Shown here: positions 1 to 10,490 of the stretch, in pieces
Layout of the letters: every line of letters starts with the position of its first letter
Numbering within the stretch: the first letter of the stretch is position 1
Source of the DNA: Neoceratodus forsteri
Lineage: Eukaryota > Chordata > Ceratodontiformes > Ceratodontidae
Length of the DNA stretch: 64,000 nt
Reading direction: 5' to 3'
Assembly (NCBI GenBank): GCA_016271365.2
Contig: CM028130.1
Span: forward strand, 465,591,501 to 465,655,500
Made by a program: the position numbers and the translations under genes
Notes under the pieces: generated by a model
The model's input: only the letters and a program-made list of their open reading frames with translations
Told to the model about the DNA's origin: nothing
Database searches by the model: none

Positions 1-412
1 TGCGCACAGGGGGGGTGGGCACACACAGCAAGGGGCGGGAGGGTATGTGAGTGGTGGTGCCACAGTGGGTTGCCGTACTGACCCCGAGGCTTGCGATGGG
101 TTGGTACCCGGCATTGGTCACCAGGGTACTGAGTTCGGGTCTGGAGCGCTGATGCGTTTTGTTGCACCTGGCCTGAATCTGTTTTTTTTTTTTTGTGTTT
201 TACCCCCCGACATGCACCCCCGGAGTTGAGAATCCTTAAGTAGGGAGGTGCAGGTGATGTGGGGGGCACAGCCCCCTGCATAAAACATTAAAAAACGAAG
301 TCCCCGGTGCTGTTTTGCTGTGTGCTGGAGTGTCAGAGTGCTGAAAATTTATTTTGGCACTCTAGATAACGGAGATCGCCTTTAGGCTTTCACTGTTATC
401 ACAAAGAACCAT
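1..412. other. unassigned sequence left of CR1 copy A
   Basis: I see no coding region here. It holds a T-run near 180-192 and a short GC-rich stem (a G-run followed by the complementary C-run) near 260-280. At about 413 the sequence changes abruptly into CR1 coding sequence that lacks the reverse transcriptase 3' part. This stretch is therefore either a later insertion into that CR1 or the far side of a deletion. Confidence 0.4.
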
Positions 413-1860
413 CCCAGCAGGGCCCATTGCTTTGTCCACCTTCAGTTTTAGGTGTTCTTTCAGGACCCTTTCTTCTGTGAATGGACTGGTATCAACACTC
501 TATCTAGAATGCTTCTATTGATTGGATTAGGTACCTCCCCCTCCTCTTCTTTTGTGAATGCTGAGCAGAAGTATTCATTCAGTATTCCTGCTTTTTCACT
601 GTCACCCTCTGCCCACCTACCCTCCCATTTATTAAGCCTTTATTCACTCCCTAATGTACCTATGAAAGGTGTTATCCCCCTTCTTAACCTAGTTGGCTAT
701 CTTTTCCTTGGTTTGGACCTTTGCTATTCTGACTGCCTTCCCCGCTTCCTTCTGCTTTAACTGGTACAGTTCTCTATCCTACTCCTTCTGTGTTTCCTTA
801 TACTTCCTGAATGCTATCTTTTTCTCCCCTAACCTTCCCTGACACCTCTTTTGAGAACCATAGTGTTTTTTTCCTTTGTTTTGATTTATTTGCTTCACAC
901 AAAGGCTTGCTGCCTCTGTGATGGCAGTTCTGATGTTTTCCCATTGTTCCTCCACCCATCCTTTTTGCCCATTTGCTAGTGCTTTTCTGAGATACACTCC
1001 CATTTTGACAAAGTCAGCCCTCCTAAAGTCCAGTACCTTCACTTTTGTATGGCTTGACTCTATGGCTGTGTTTATCGTGAACCACACTGGTGGTCACTTG
1101 TTCGCAGATGTCTACCCACTTCTAAATTTGAGATCCTCTCTCCGTCCCCATTTGAGAGTCTAAGATTGTTCCCACCTGAGTGGGTTCCAACACTAGCTGT
1201 CTGAGTTATGCCCCCCTGCAGGGCATCAAGAATGACCCTGCTCTTGGATGTGGCTGCAGCAAAGGTGCTCCAGTTAACATCTGGCATATTCAGGCCTCCC
1301 AACAACAATATCTCCCCTTTTTCTGCCATCTTAAGGATGCCTTCTATCATTTCCTTGTCCCTTTCTTCCCCCTGAGACAGGGGTCTGTATACAACACCTG
1401 TGCGGATTGTAGTGCCATTTACTGTCTCCATGGTGACCTACAGTGCCTCCATGTTTACTCCTTAGTTCTGTTGCTTTGATCCCTTCCCTTATGTAGAGAG
1501 CTACTCCTCCTCCTCTTCTACCCTCCCTGTCCCTCCTGTAGACTGTGTAACCTGGTATGTTGACATCCCAGTCATGGTTCTCTGTGTACCATGTTTCTGC
1601 GACTGCCATGATATCCAGGCATCCCTCAAGGCCAGTAGTTCAGGGAGCTTGTTACCCAGACTACGAGAGTTGGTACTCATTGCCCTCCATTTCTTGATGG
1701 CCTTACCCCTTTTAGCCGCATCCCTGTCCTTCCTGCTGTTGCCTATTTCTCCATTTACCTCTGCCCTTCTCCCTATCGACTTCTCTATCTTGGTATTTAC
1801 CTCACTAACTACCCTTGGTTTTGGGAGGGAGGTGGATTTTCCTGCTCCTTTTCACTGCCT
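413..1860 (-). pseudogene. CR1-A ORF2 5' half: AP endonuclease and linker
   Basis: The endonuclease of ORF2 nicks target DNA to prime reverse transcription. The start of the domain is readable near 1610-1690 (NARSL motif). It is followed by AETWYTENHDW and a Gly-rich strand RRGGGVALYIREG near 1450-1600, and by the linker region FRRADFVKMG near 1000-1050. The reading frame changes repeatedly. The GDFN motif is degraded to GGLNMPDVNW, which loses the catalytic Asp. The sequence ends before the reverse transcriptase. Copies C and D have the same domain order. Confidence 0.85.
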
Positions 1861-1879
1861 CCGCCCTTAGCTAGTTTAA

Positions 1880-2794
1880 ATGCTAGCCAATGAAGCATTT
1901 AAAGCTATCACCTAGGATCCTGGTTCCCCTCCTGGACAGATGCAGATCATCACACCAGTATAGGCCTGTATTCCTCCAGATAGACCCCCAGTCCCCAATG
2001 AAGCCAAAACCCTGAGCTCTGCACCAGTTTTTCAACCATTGATTGAATCCCATGGCGTGGAGCACCCTAGCCTCACCCATGCCATAGACAGGCAGCACCT
2101 CTGAGAAGGTTACCTTGCATGCTACTTGTCTAAGGCCCCCTCCTAAACTCTATAAACTCCTCCTGCACTGCTCTGATCCCATTCCCAGCCAGGTCATTTG
2201 TCCCCAGGTGGACAATGATGTCCAGCTCCTTCCCCTGTGCAGCTGCTCCCGCGATCCTGAGGATTTGTTCCCTGTCCTTCCAAGCCATGGTGCCGGGCAG
2301 GCACATTACCTCCCTCACCCCTCCCATCCCCAGTTCTACCCCCCAACAACTGAGTCCCCCACCAGGAGTTGTTTCCTTCCCCTGTGGGGTCCTGTGCCAC
2401 CCTCCTGTGGATCTCCTTTGTGGACGTTCCCAGCATCCTCCTTGGTTTCCACTGCTGGTGCCTCCATAGAGGAACCATGCTCTGCCAGAATAGCGTACGA
2501 ATTGTAGAGAGGTACAACAGGAGGGATACACCCCTGTTCCTCTGCTCTCACCCTCCCTGAGCTCACCGTGGTCCAACCGCTTCTCTTTCTTGGCAACCTC
2601 TGAGGCAGCGGCAGTGGCCCTGGTGGTACCTGGGTGGGACAGGAGGTCCCCAGAATCCTGGTCAACTCAGTCTGGAGATGAGCAACCTCCTCCCTCATCC
2701 CAGAGAGGTGTCTGCAGATAGGACAACATCGCATCCTCCAGAATGTGTCCCGGAAGACTGGTGCTCCACAACCACTGCACTGCACCACTCCCAT
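1880..2794 (-). pseudogene. CR1-A ORF1: zinc finger plus SGNH esterase, frameshifted
   Basis: CR1 ORF1 proteins bind RNA/DNA and contain a PHD-like zinc finger and an esterase domain of uncertain purpose. The protein starts at 2794 with a CX2C pair at residues 5-8 (CSGC) and a second pair (CPIC) about 15 residues on, followed by a short amphipathic helix rich in Glu and Leu. The esterase block I is VGDSVVGG. The rest follows in another frame: the GTND block, then a C-terminal DDLHLS that supplies the Asp-x-x-His pair. At least one frameshift lies between the GDS block and the GTND block, so the copy is dead. Confidence 0.85.
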
Positions 2795-2984
2795 TATATC
2801 TTATTTGTTGCCCCTTGACTGTTGTTTTGTATACTTACTTTTTCCTCTCTCCGTTTACTTTTTTTTGTTTGTTTGTTTATTTTGGTTTTTTCTCCCTACT
2901 TTCCTATTGCCTCCATGCCTTTACAGCTCCTGCCGTTCCTGTTCTGGGACAGGAAGTTCCTCTGTTCCTCAGTAGTCTCCTGCC

Positions 2985-3099
2985 AGCCATCCAGCCCTGT
3001 TTTTCCTTAGAGAAAATCGCAGCCATTGCAGAGAAGTTGGAACATGAAGAGAACATCATCCAAATGTGGTTCTACAACCAGAGGCAAAAACAGAAATGA
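2985..3099 (+). pseudogene. POU-type homeodomain C-terminal fragment
   Basis: About 35 codons before a TGA stop resemble the second and third helices of a POU homeodomain. The readable parts are IAAIAEKLEHEEN and WFYNQRQKQK, compared with the family pattern of a WFCNRRQKEK recognition helix. Trp48, Phe49, Asn51 and Arg53 of homeodomain numbering are kept; Cys50 is Tyr and Arg52 is Gln. A pyrimidine-rich stretch ending in TTAG lies just upstream at about 2999-3010, resembling a splice acceptor. No POU-specific domain or first helix is visible nearby, and CR1-A begins within 200 bases. It is either a decayed terminal exon or a pseudogene scrap. Which POU class it came from cannot be told from this fragment. 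Confidence 0.5.
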
Positions 3100-3585
3100 A
3101 TGTAATACTCTGAGGGCATTGCGAGGCTCCAGTTGTTTGTTAGTTTTTTATAAATCAACTTGACATTTGACAATGGCTTCCTTTTATACTGTAAAAACAT
3201 GCATCTCAAACCGAAATGTGGACTTTCTAAGTTCCCAAGACCTGGGATACTAACAATTTAGAGATGAGTAAGCGAGATAGCAGCTAAGGGAAGGCACTTG
3301 TTTGGGAGCCATATCAGTGACTGTAAGACTGCAGGGCTGGCTTATGCAAATGAAAGGTGCCTGCCGCTATGTGAAATTTGCGTCCCCACAAAAAGAAAAA
3401 CCTATCACGATCGATCAGCCTCACTGATTATTGGCCTGTCACTGCCAAGCCTGTTGCAGCCAGAGCTGCTCTGGACCCAAAAGTGACACACCTCTGAAAT
3501 AGCCCTATAGTAAGAAGATATTCGTTTGATGCTGCATGCACAAACAAACATTAGATGTCTATAGCCATTGAGAAATGGTAAGCCA

Positions 3586-3870
3586 TTATGGGCAAATTGC
3601 CTTGCTGGCTTGAACACCTCCTTTGAATCCTATAAAAAACTTTGCAAATTCCTTTACAATCTTGTTTGGGTTGGTTCTGAATTGTTGGGAAGTTGTTTGT
3701 TTTCTTATTCTTAGTACCATCCTGGTAGCTGCTTGCTTACGTAGCTGCCAGGCTAGAACATGACCAGCCTGGTTGTCTGTCTCATAGTACCTTTGGTATG
3801 AATATCTTATGGCCTCAGTTTTTCCGACTGCATACCAAGAGCTATGCACGCTGTGGTGCAATTACATTGA
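3586..3870 (-). pseudogene. L1/Tx1-like ORF2 fragment between endonuclease and RT
   Basis: A 91-codon minus-strand frame reads like the inter-domain region of L1-type ORF2: GHVLAWQLRKQAATRMVLRI, then a predicted loop and FAKFFIGF. In L1 elements this segment sits just before the reverse transcriptase, and the Ala-x-x-Leu-Arg-x-Gln pattern is typical. No RT follows on the low-coordinate side, so only a scrap remains. I assign the L1 clade from this pattern alone. Confidence 0.6.
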
Positions 3871-3884
3871 GAAGAGGAGTTTGG

Positions 3885-4083
3885 TATCATGTGACTGTGA
3901 GTGGGGGCACTGGTAGCACATCACTGTGAATATACCACCAGCTGTGTCTTTCTAACAGAGCGGAGTTGAAGCAGATCTCACTGTGTCTTCTCCATTCAGC
4001 CAGTGGAGTTGGTCCCCCCCCCCCACTCTATTTTCTCAGTTTCTTGCACTGCCTCTCCTCCACCCAATCTCTCTCCCTGGTCC
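3885..4083. repeat. dispersed repeat R1, first copy
   Basis: This block recurs at 31122-31328 in the same orientation. Shared landmarks are TGACTGTGAGTGGGG, then ACATCACTGTGAAT, then GAGTTGAAGCAGATCTCACTG, then CTCCATTCAG, ending in TCTCTCTCCCTGGTCC. The copies differ by small indels and substitutions. I see no coding capacity or tRNA-like boxes, so the family is not identified. Confidence 0.75.
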
Positions 4084-4977
4084 AAAGAAAAAAAACGCTC
4101 TTCCAGTTCTAGTTTTAAGTCTGGCGTTTCTAGTATACCCATGACAGCACCAAACAGCAATCTTGTCCTTGCAACAGTGCGATGTCTTTTGAGTTTTCGC
4201 TGACCATGACTAATGCTTGGTCAGTTACTTAACACGATCTGTGATCCTTTTTGAGTGTTAGCATCTTTGTATTCCGTATGTCTGCTAACCTTATATCTTG
4301 CTACTGGTCTGGCTCTGCTGTTGAATTTTTTTCTGCTATTTATTATGCTTTTGTCCCTCAAGCCAGCGTCAGGACTTCAACCTGGTCACAGACCTTGCCG
4401 CCCCTCACTCCCAGATCAGCTGCACTCCCTAGTTGCCCCTTGGCTTACCCACCAGGGTGGGGCTGCAGCACCGGCCAAGGTGTCATGGACATTGGTCAGG
4501 TCAGGGGAGCCAGCCTGGGAGTGATGAAGGAGCGGTGTGATGGGCATCATGGAGGTGCTGGCTGAGGGTGTTTTGACCCCCTATTGTTCAGGAGGACGGG
4601 GACGTGCAATGATGTCCAGTATCCACCCCACCCCACCCCCGAAGACATCCAGATGCTGGCTTGCCGTGGTACCCCAGGCCTCCACCAGGGGTCTGTCGAG
4701 CACCGGATGTACTCCCCAACCTCCCCCCAGAGAAGGAGAGCAGTCCAAGGGATGCTCCATCCTTCTCCAATGGCAAGCCCTTCAATGACCTGGGTCCATT
4801 ACCAAACCCGGGTCGTCGGCATCGCAAGCGAAAATCCAACTGCTGCACTAACGGGCAGGCACAAATTTTTTTTTTTACTTGTGACGGTCCACATCACACA
4901 TGATACACAACTCTCAAGACCTAAATGCACAAAGAAAGAGCACTGATTTCAAATTTAAATCACTTTGTAAGCTTTAC
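4084..4977. other. no gene recognised
   Basis: Open frames on both strands here overlap each other and match no family I know. Composition is ordinary, apart from CCACC-rich stretches near 4620-4760 and a T-run near 4867. I see no element boundary. Confidence 0.5.
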
Positions 4978-5056
4978 ACCCAGCCCAATCCCAGTTCCCA
5001 CCCAATCCAACCACAGCACTGGCCACTCAGCCAGCAGTTCAGTTTGTCCCTGTCCC
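4978..5056. repeat. dispersed repeat R2, first copy
   Basis: The stretch recurs at about 36538-36620 in the same orientation. Shared landmarks are CCCAATCC, AGTTCC, ACCCAATCCAAC, CAGCAC and GCCACTC. The two copies also translate alike in one plus frame (IPVPTQSN, CPCPH), but that may simply reflect nucleotide similarity. The family is unknown. Confidence 0.6.
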
Positions 5057-5446
5057 CACTTTGTACTCAGAGCACCCATCAGGGCAGTAGTGGAAACATT
5101 TGTATTTATTAATGACGTTCTGGTAATTTGTTAGGGTGTCATTACTGAGCAATAAAGTGTAGGAAGTTTTGCCTAGCACCAGGGAGTATCTGGTATTAAT
5201 ACAAAGCATGGAGATGGTGAGGGAGAACGGCAGAGCTGAGATACCAAAACTGACTTTTCCAGATCTTCCAAAAAGGTGAAAATCCCCATAAAGATCAATG
5301 AAGAAATAGATGATATCTGAACCATTTTTGTTTTTCAGTGGAAGATGTAGTGCATCACGGAGCTGTACTCTTCCTGTTTTGATATAAAACACAGAGATTT
5401 CCTGATATACATTTAGGTGAGTCTGGATCTGTGTGTTTGTACACAA
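5039..5446 (-). other. 135-codon open frame, function unknown
   Basis: A minus-strand frame without stops lies outside any recognised element. Its middle part includes YFFIDLYGDFHLFG and SGKVSFGISALPF, which looks like alternating strands and faintly recalls the neuralized (NHR) fold. The resemblance is too weak to name. A possible acceptor (TATATCAG) precedes the most protein-like part, at about 5400 in minus-strand reading. It could be an exon, a pseudogene piece or chance; I lean to chance or a relic. Confidence 0.2.
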
Positions 5447-5914
5447 ATATATACATGTTTTATGAATTCTGTTTATGTAACCCTTATACAGTGCTTTCGA
5501 TTAAATCAAAACCTGACAATTGCACTTGAAAATGATCACTTCCATTCCAACCCTGTTTTTAAGATACTGATTTTTTTTTATTTTCATTTCATTTGTATAC
5601 ACAGTAGTCCATCTGCATACTTATGATAAAGACCAAACACAATAAGACTCTTGGTGATTCTTTTATCTTTTGTTAAACAGATACCCTGTGTAAGAACACA
5701 ACATGGTTAAAATGACATATGCAGTTATTGATTTCTGAGTTTACACCTGTTACAAAATACTGTCACCTCGCCCCTTCCTGTGTGTTAAAACTGAAGGAGA
5801 ATTCTCTTTTCAGCTTGTGACCTGGCAATGGAGTTTAACTTATTGAATGCTGTAACATTATCCACAATATATTTCCAAATAATTACTTTTGGAAATTTTC
5901 AACAGCTTCAAGGC
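5447..5914. other. no gene recognised
   Basis: AT-rich sequence without a recognisable coding region or element boundary. Confidence 0.4.
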
Positions 5915-6085
5915 AATAAAACTGGAGGCCATAGAAGTGATTATGGCACTGGCTTGGGTAGATGGAGATCCCAGTTTCATATCTCAGTGCAGCCACTTGC
6001 TCACTGCGTAACCGTGAAAAAGTCACTTAACTTTTCAGTGCTTTAGTCCACCCAGCTAAAAAATAAATCAAAAAAAGGAACCTGA
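5915..6085 (+). repeat. CORE-SINE relic (MIR-like)
   Basis: The segment has the central pattern of tRNA-derived CORE-SINEs: a degraded tRNA-like head (ATGGCACTGGCTTGGGTAG), then CACTGCGTAACC and AAGTCACTTAACTTTTCAG. The same core is present in the SINEs at 39766 and 58660. The B box is poorly preserved and the A-rich tail is short, so this is an older copy. No TSD could be assigned. Confidence 0.65.
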
Positions 6086-6369
6086 TGAAAATGAGATGTT
6101 ACATCTCCGTTGAGCTATCTGGGGAAATAAATTGTAAAAAAAATAGTAACTCATAAAGGAGCATTTCTTTGATATTTTCTTGAAAGCACTTTTACTTCCT
6201 AACTTTACTTTGTGTCCTTTCCGAACTCTTTTTATCATTAAAGCTACTTTGTCCCAATATACAGTATGTATTTATTTAGTTTTTGTTGACCAGATAAGTG
6301 CACTAGACAAATCCTGCCTATTTTCAGGCACGACCCGGGGGAGGGGAATACAGATGAATGCCAGCTGAC

Positions 6370-6560
6370 CTTGAACCAGATTAAGCTGTTGGTGGTATTG
6401 TTAGCGAATGAGGGAAATTTGGCCAGGACACCGGGGAAATTCCCCTACTCTTTTTTGATAAGTGCCATGGGATCTTTAACATCCACCTGAACTACCACCA
6501 ATCCAGGCAGATGGGACCTCAGTTTAACATCTCATCCGAAAGACGGTATTCACCATAAAT
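6370..6560 (+). repeat. conserved vertebrate interspersed repeat (GGGATCTTTAAC type)
   Basis: The block with CATGGGATCTTTAACATCCA, CCTCAGTTTAACATCTCATC and CGAAAGACGG matches a sequence type I recognise as recurring in the genomes of several fish and other vertebrates. I cannot name the family securely. It is non-coding. Confidence 0.5.
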
Positions 6561-7470
6561 GTCTCTGTTCCTGCCTCATCCCTCTTAATGTATCTCCAGT
6601 CAGTATAAAATGTGATGACAAATTGAGAACAGGCAGCAAGGTGCCTGCCAAATTTCCAGTTAGGTCACACTATTTCTTTCTCATTACAATCTGTGTTTCG
6701 GATGCTTTTCAGTGTCCCAGGCAGCATCAAGAAAGAATGATGATACTTGACTGGCATTTGACTTTTTGAAATATTCCACACTGTCTGTTGGGCAGTCAGA
6801 GCGAGTGTCTATTCTCACCACAGTATTTATTTAATTACACCAACCCACATATTCATACCTATCATGTTATTACTCCAGAAAGCTCCTACACTCACTCATA
6901 AGCGAGTAAGACTAGCCAACAATAACAATGTTAATTCTGTCAAATTCTCACTTCACTTAAGCCATAAAATGCATGCGCACACAAGCAGAGACAAGAAAGA
7001 CTAAATTGGATCACATACCTGTATTTGTAATGTTTGCCCATGACATGTTTTGTTCCTGTTTCAATTTAATATACTATTATTTAAGTGCATATTTTTAAAC
7101 AATAAGGTACAACCAGAGGTTATGTTAATGTTCTAGTTAACCACCCCTTGGGGGTGTAATGTGGCACGAGACATGGCTGAAAGGCTACACACCCCAGGGG
7201 TGATTGAGTGCCATATTGCTCCGCTGGTTTTGAGCCCCAAACCTTTTTCCACTGAAACCTTATGCTGGATAGTGTGGAAACGTTGAGCGGAGAGGTTTTT
7301 CATTTTATCGCAACTGGAAATCCCAGCTGCCATGACATGACTGACTGAGTTACAGTGTTCCCAATTTCAGACCTCCAATTATCCCTGCACTTAGAACAAG
7401 TTCATAGGAGAAGTAGAAAATGTAAAAACAGAAGAAAGCTTGCTGTTTTTAGGATGTCATGGCTAAGACA
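6561..7470. other. no gene recognised
   Basis: Non-coding, AT-rich sequence. Two similar 26-base tracts, each beginning CACCCC followed by a G-run, lie at about 7142-7167 and 7188-7213. Otherwise I see no structure. Confidence 0.4.
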
Positions 7471-7479
7471 GTGCAGGAG

Positions 7480-7712
7480 GGGAGAGAGAGAGACAGCGAG
7501 AGAGGCAGGAACTACACTTACAGCGTGGCAGTCTGTCCCAATGCAGAAACCATATGCTGTGCTGGCCGTTTAAGTCCTACAGTAGGAAAGAGAAAGAGAG
7601 AGAGAAAGAGAGAGAGAAAAGAGACAGTGACTGCACTTGCATCATGGCAGTCTCTCCCAGTGTTGAAGCCATACCATGCCATACACTGTGCTTGCTGTTT
7701 AAGTCCTTCCTT
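7480..7712. repeat. two-unit direct repeat with GA microsatellites
   Basis: Two copies of about 100-105 bases lie at 7480-7577 and 7608-7712, each preceded by a GAGA-rich run. Shared landmarks are GAGACAG, TGGCAGTCT, TCCCA, AAGCCATA or AAACCATA, and GCTGTTTAAGTCCT or GCCGTTTAAGTCCT. The copies have diverged by point changes and a small insertion, so the duplication is not recent. Confidence 0.75.
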
Positions 7713-8120
7713 CCACTCGACCCTCCCACCACAACCTACGACCGCACTCGCACTTGACAGATAATTAGACATGCAGCTAAGAGACTTACATAAAGGCAGG
7801 TAAGAGACTCAGAAAGATTCTGTAAAAGCAGTTTTTATTTTACTTTAATATTCAAATTTACACTTGCTGTCAGGTGTATGAGTAAACATAATGGTGGCTC
7901 TGAATTCTAATAACTGAACTAAAAAAAAATTGGTGGCAGTCAAATTAATATTCTTGTGATTAGGCTGTACAAGTACATTAATAAGGTAATTAACATAAGG
8001 CTCTCAGAAGGCTGACAACCAATCAGATTTCAGCATTCCTGAGACCCTTTTAGTAATTATGGTTATCTTATGTCAGTATTCTCCATATGAATGGATTCTG
8101 TATCTGGCTTAGAATAAATA
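7713..8120. other. no gene recognised
   Basis: AT-rich non-coding sequence between the duplicated GA-rich units and an L1-like 3' end. Confidence 0.4.
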
Positions 8121-8127
8121 GGCACCG

Positions 8128-9055
8128 ATATTTTTTTTTAATTAAAAGTTTTTATTAAATTTCAGAGAAACAAACACATTAACATTGCAATTAATTATCA
8201 TCTAATTCCATTCAATATACGATGAAAAATATAATAACAATAAAAGCAGTTAAAGTCTGAACACAAAATGTAAAGTTAAATGAACAGTCTCCTAGGTTAA
8301 TAACAGCAAGTACAAACAACATATACTGTATATACTGTAACTAATACTAATACACCTGAATATAAGTGTCACTGTTCATACTCAGTCTTCTACTTATGTA
8401 TTATTTAATTTCAAAAAGGGGCCCCATAATTCAAACAGGTCAAACTTATCAAGAAGCATGTAACAGATTCTTCCATTATTAGCTGTTGTTCCCATGTATC
8501 TGTACATTGTTCAATAGATGGAACTATTTCTGACTTCCAGTGTGATGAGATTAAACACTTCACTCCTAAAAAAGAAGCCAGGATCCAACATGTGTGGCTC
8601 TTTCTGAAAATAATTCTTGTATTTGTATTTTATTATAGTGTTTTTATTTGGAATTGTTTGCTAAAGCGCCTTGGTTTCAGAAAGGCGCATTACAAATAAA
8701 TATTATTATTATTGTTATAATGCTATCAGGTATAATGCCTAGGATAAACAGATATGAAGAAATGGTAGATTTATTTTGACCACCTTTGAACAAATAGCAT
8801 GTATGGAAAGCCAATAGTGTTTTAGTTTAGAGCATTTCCAGAACATGTGAGACAAATCTGAATGTCAGTGGGAACATCTCCAACAATACCTATATGCAAG
8901 AAATCCCATGTTTTCTAATTTATGTGAGGAGTAGTAATAGTAATGCAAAATTTTATATTGTATCAATTTTCCCTGTGTCTCTCTGCTAGATAGTCTAGTA
9001 CTTTCCCATACTGAATCCCATTCTACTTGACATATGAGTACATTAAATTCTCTTT
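8128..9055 (-). mobile_element. probable L1-type 3' region (minus), interrupted by an L2 tail
   Basis: On the minus strand the segment ends in AATAAAAACTTTTAATT followed by an A-run (8130-8155), a normal L1-like polyadenylated end. No protein domain is readable in the rest. The L2 tail at 8625-8725 divides it. The clade call rests on the tail and on the general AT-rich character. Confidence 0.35.
8625..8725 (+). mobile_element. L2 LINE 3'-end fragment
   Basis: The block AAGCGCCTTGGTTTCAGAAA, then GGCGCATTACAAATAAA, then an ATT-trinucleotide tail is the standard 3' terminus of L2 elements, which end in short tandem repeats rather than poly(A). Only the last hundred bases are present, as in strong 5' truncation. 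Confidence 0.8.
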
Positions 9056-10479
9056 ACATAGAAACGTAGAAGTTGACAGCAGATAAGGACCACAAGGCCC
9101 ATCCAGTCTGCCCATTACTTTTTCGGCCTTATGAATGTGCCATCGGCATTAGCTCTGTCAATGGCCTATCTATTCATACTTATCTGTATTGCTCCCTTAT
9201 GCCTATCCCATGCCTGTTTGAAGCCCTGCACTGTATTCACATTCACCACTTCCTAAGGTAGGCAATTCCATGCATCCACTACCCTTTCTGTGAAAAATAA
9301 CTTCCTCACATTACTACTTAATCGGCCTCCCTCTAATATCATGCTGTGTCCTCTTGTCCCACTATTTTTCCTATATTGAAACATGTCAGACTCTTTCACC
9401 TTGTTAATGCCCTTAAGGTGTTTGAATGTTTCAATCATATCACCTCTCTCCCTCCTTTGCTCTAGGTTATACATATTGAGTTCCATTAATCTGTCCTCAT
9501 ATGTTTTCTGATGCAGTCCCTGTACCATTTTGGTTGCCCTTCTCCGGACTGCCTCAATTTGGTTAATGTCCTTGTGAAGGTGTGGCCTCCAGTACTACAC
9601 ACAGTACTCCAGATGGGGCCTAACCAGTGTCTTGTAAAGTGTGATTATTACCTCCCTCTTAGGACTTGTTATACCCTACTAATACACCCCAACATCCCCT
9701 TAGCCTTACCTACTGCTTTAGTGGTCTGCTTGGGTGATTTCAGGTCATCTGTGATAATGATGCCCAAGTCTCTTTCTTCCTTTGTGACTGCCAGCAACTC
9801 CCCTCCCAACCTATAGGTGGCTTCAGGGTTTCTCTTCCCTATGTGCATGATCTTGCATTTCTTTGTGTTAAACTCCAGTTGCCACTATTCTGACCATTTT
9901 GCCAGTTTATACAAATCTCTTCTCTTTCTGCCCACCCCATCTGGATCAACTACTCTGTTACAGATCTTGGTGTCATCTGCAAACAGACAAACCTTACCCT
10001 CCAGTCCATCTGCAATGTCACTGATGAAGATATTGAAGAGGACTGGCCCCAGAACAGATCCCTAAGGTACCCCACTTGAGACTTGCATCTCTTCTGACTG
10101 TATACCATTTACCCCCACTCTCTGTTTTCTGCCCATCAACCAGTTTGCTACCCAGTTGACCAACTTCTGACCCGCCCTGAGTCTACCCAGCTTATTAATC
10201 AATCTTCTATGTGGAACAGTATAGAAAGCTTTGTTGAAGTCAAGGTAGGCAACATCAACTGCTCCCCCTTGGTCCACCACTCAGGTTACCCAGTCAAAGA
10301 AATCTATGAGATAAGTGTGACAGGACCTTCCTGTTGTAAACCCATGCTGTCTAGGACCCTGTGCTCCTGTGGATTCCAGGTGTTGCATTATCCCTTCCTT
10401 AAGGAGTGCCTCCATAATCTTACCCACTACTGAGGTAAGACTGCCTGGTCTGTAGTTCCCTGCCTCCTCCCTGCTGCCA

Positions 10480-10490
10480 CTCTTGTGGAG
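10480..10490. repeat. target site duplication, left copy (pair at 11190-11200)
   Basis: The 11 bases CTCTTGTGGAG occur exactly at both edges of the nested LINE fragment, as left by target-primed insertion. Confidence 0.85.

Larger units (their letters stand above)
413..2800 (-). mobile_element. CR1 LINE, copy A (3' part missing)
   Basis: This is a minus-strand CR1-group non-LTR retrotransposon. In transcription order it carries ORF1 (zinc finger, coiled coil, SGNH esterase), then the start of ORF2 (endonuclease and the linker toward reverse transcriptase). It is recognised by family motifs and by near-identity to copies C and D in this window. The reverse transcriptase and the 3' tail seen in B, C and D at their low-coordinate ends are absent: homology stops at about 413. 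CR1 copies are normally truncated at the 5' end, so loss of the 3' part points to a deletion or an interrupting insertion. Confidence 0.9.

Noticed and set aside
2115..2507. 130-codon plus frame and other plus frames across CR1 A, C and D
   Set aside because: They lie opposite the CR1 ORF1/ORF2 coding strand and repeat in each copy; shadows of the element.
7130..7330. inverted-repeat element around the CACCCC tracts
   Set aside because: The two tracts are direct, short and individually near-palindromic; no convincing ends or duplication.
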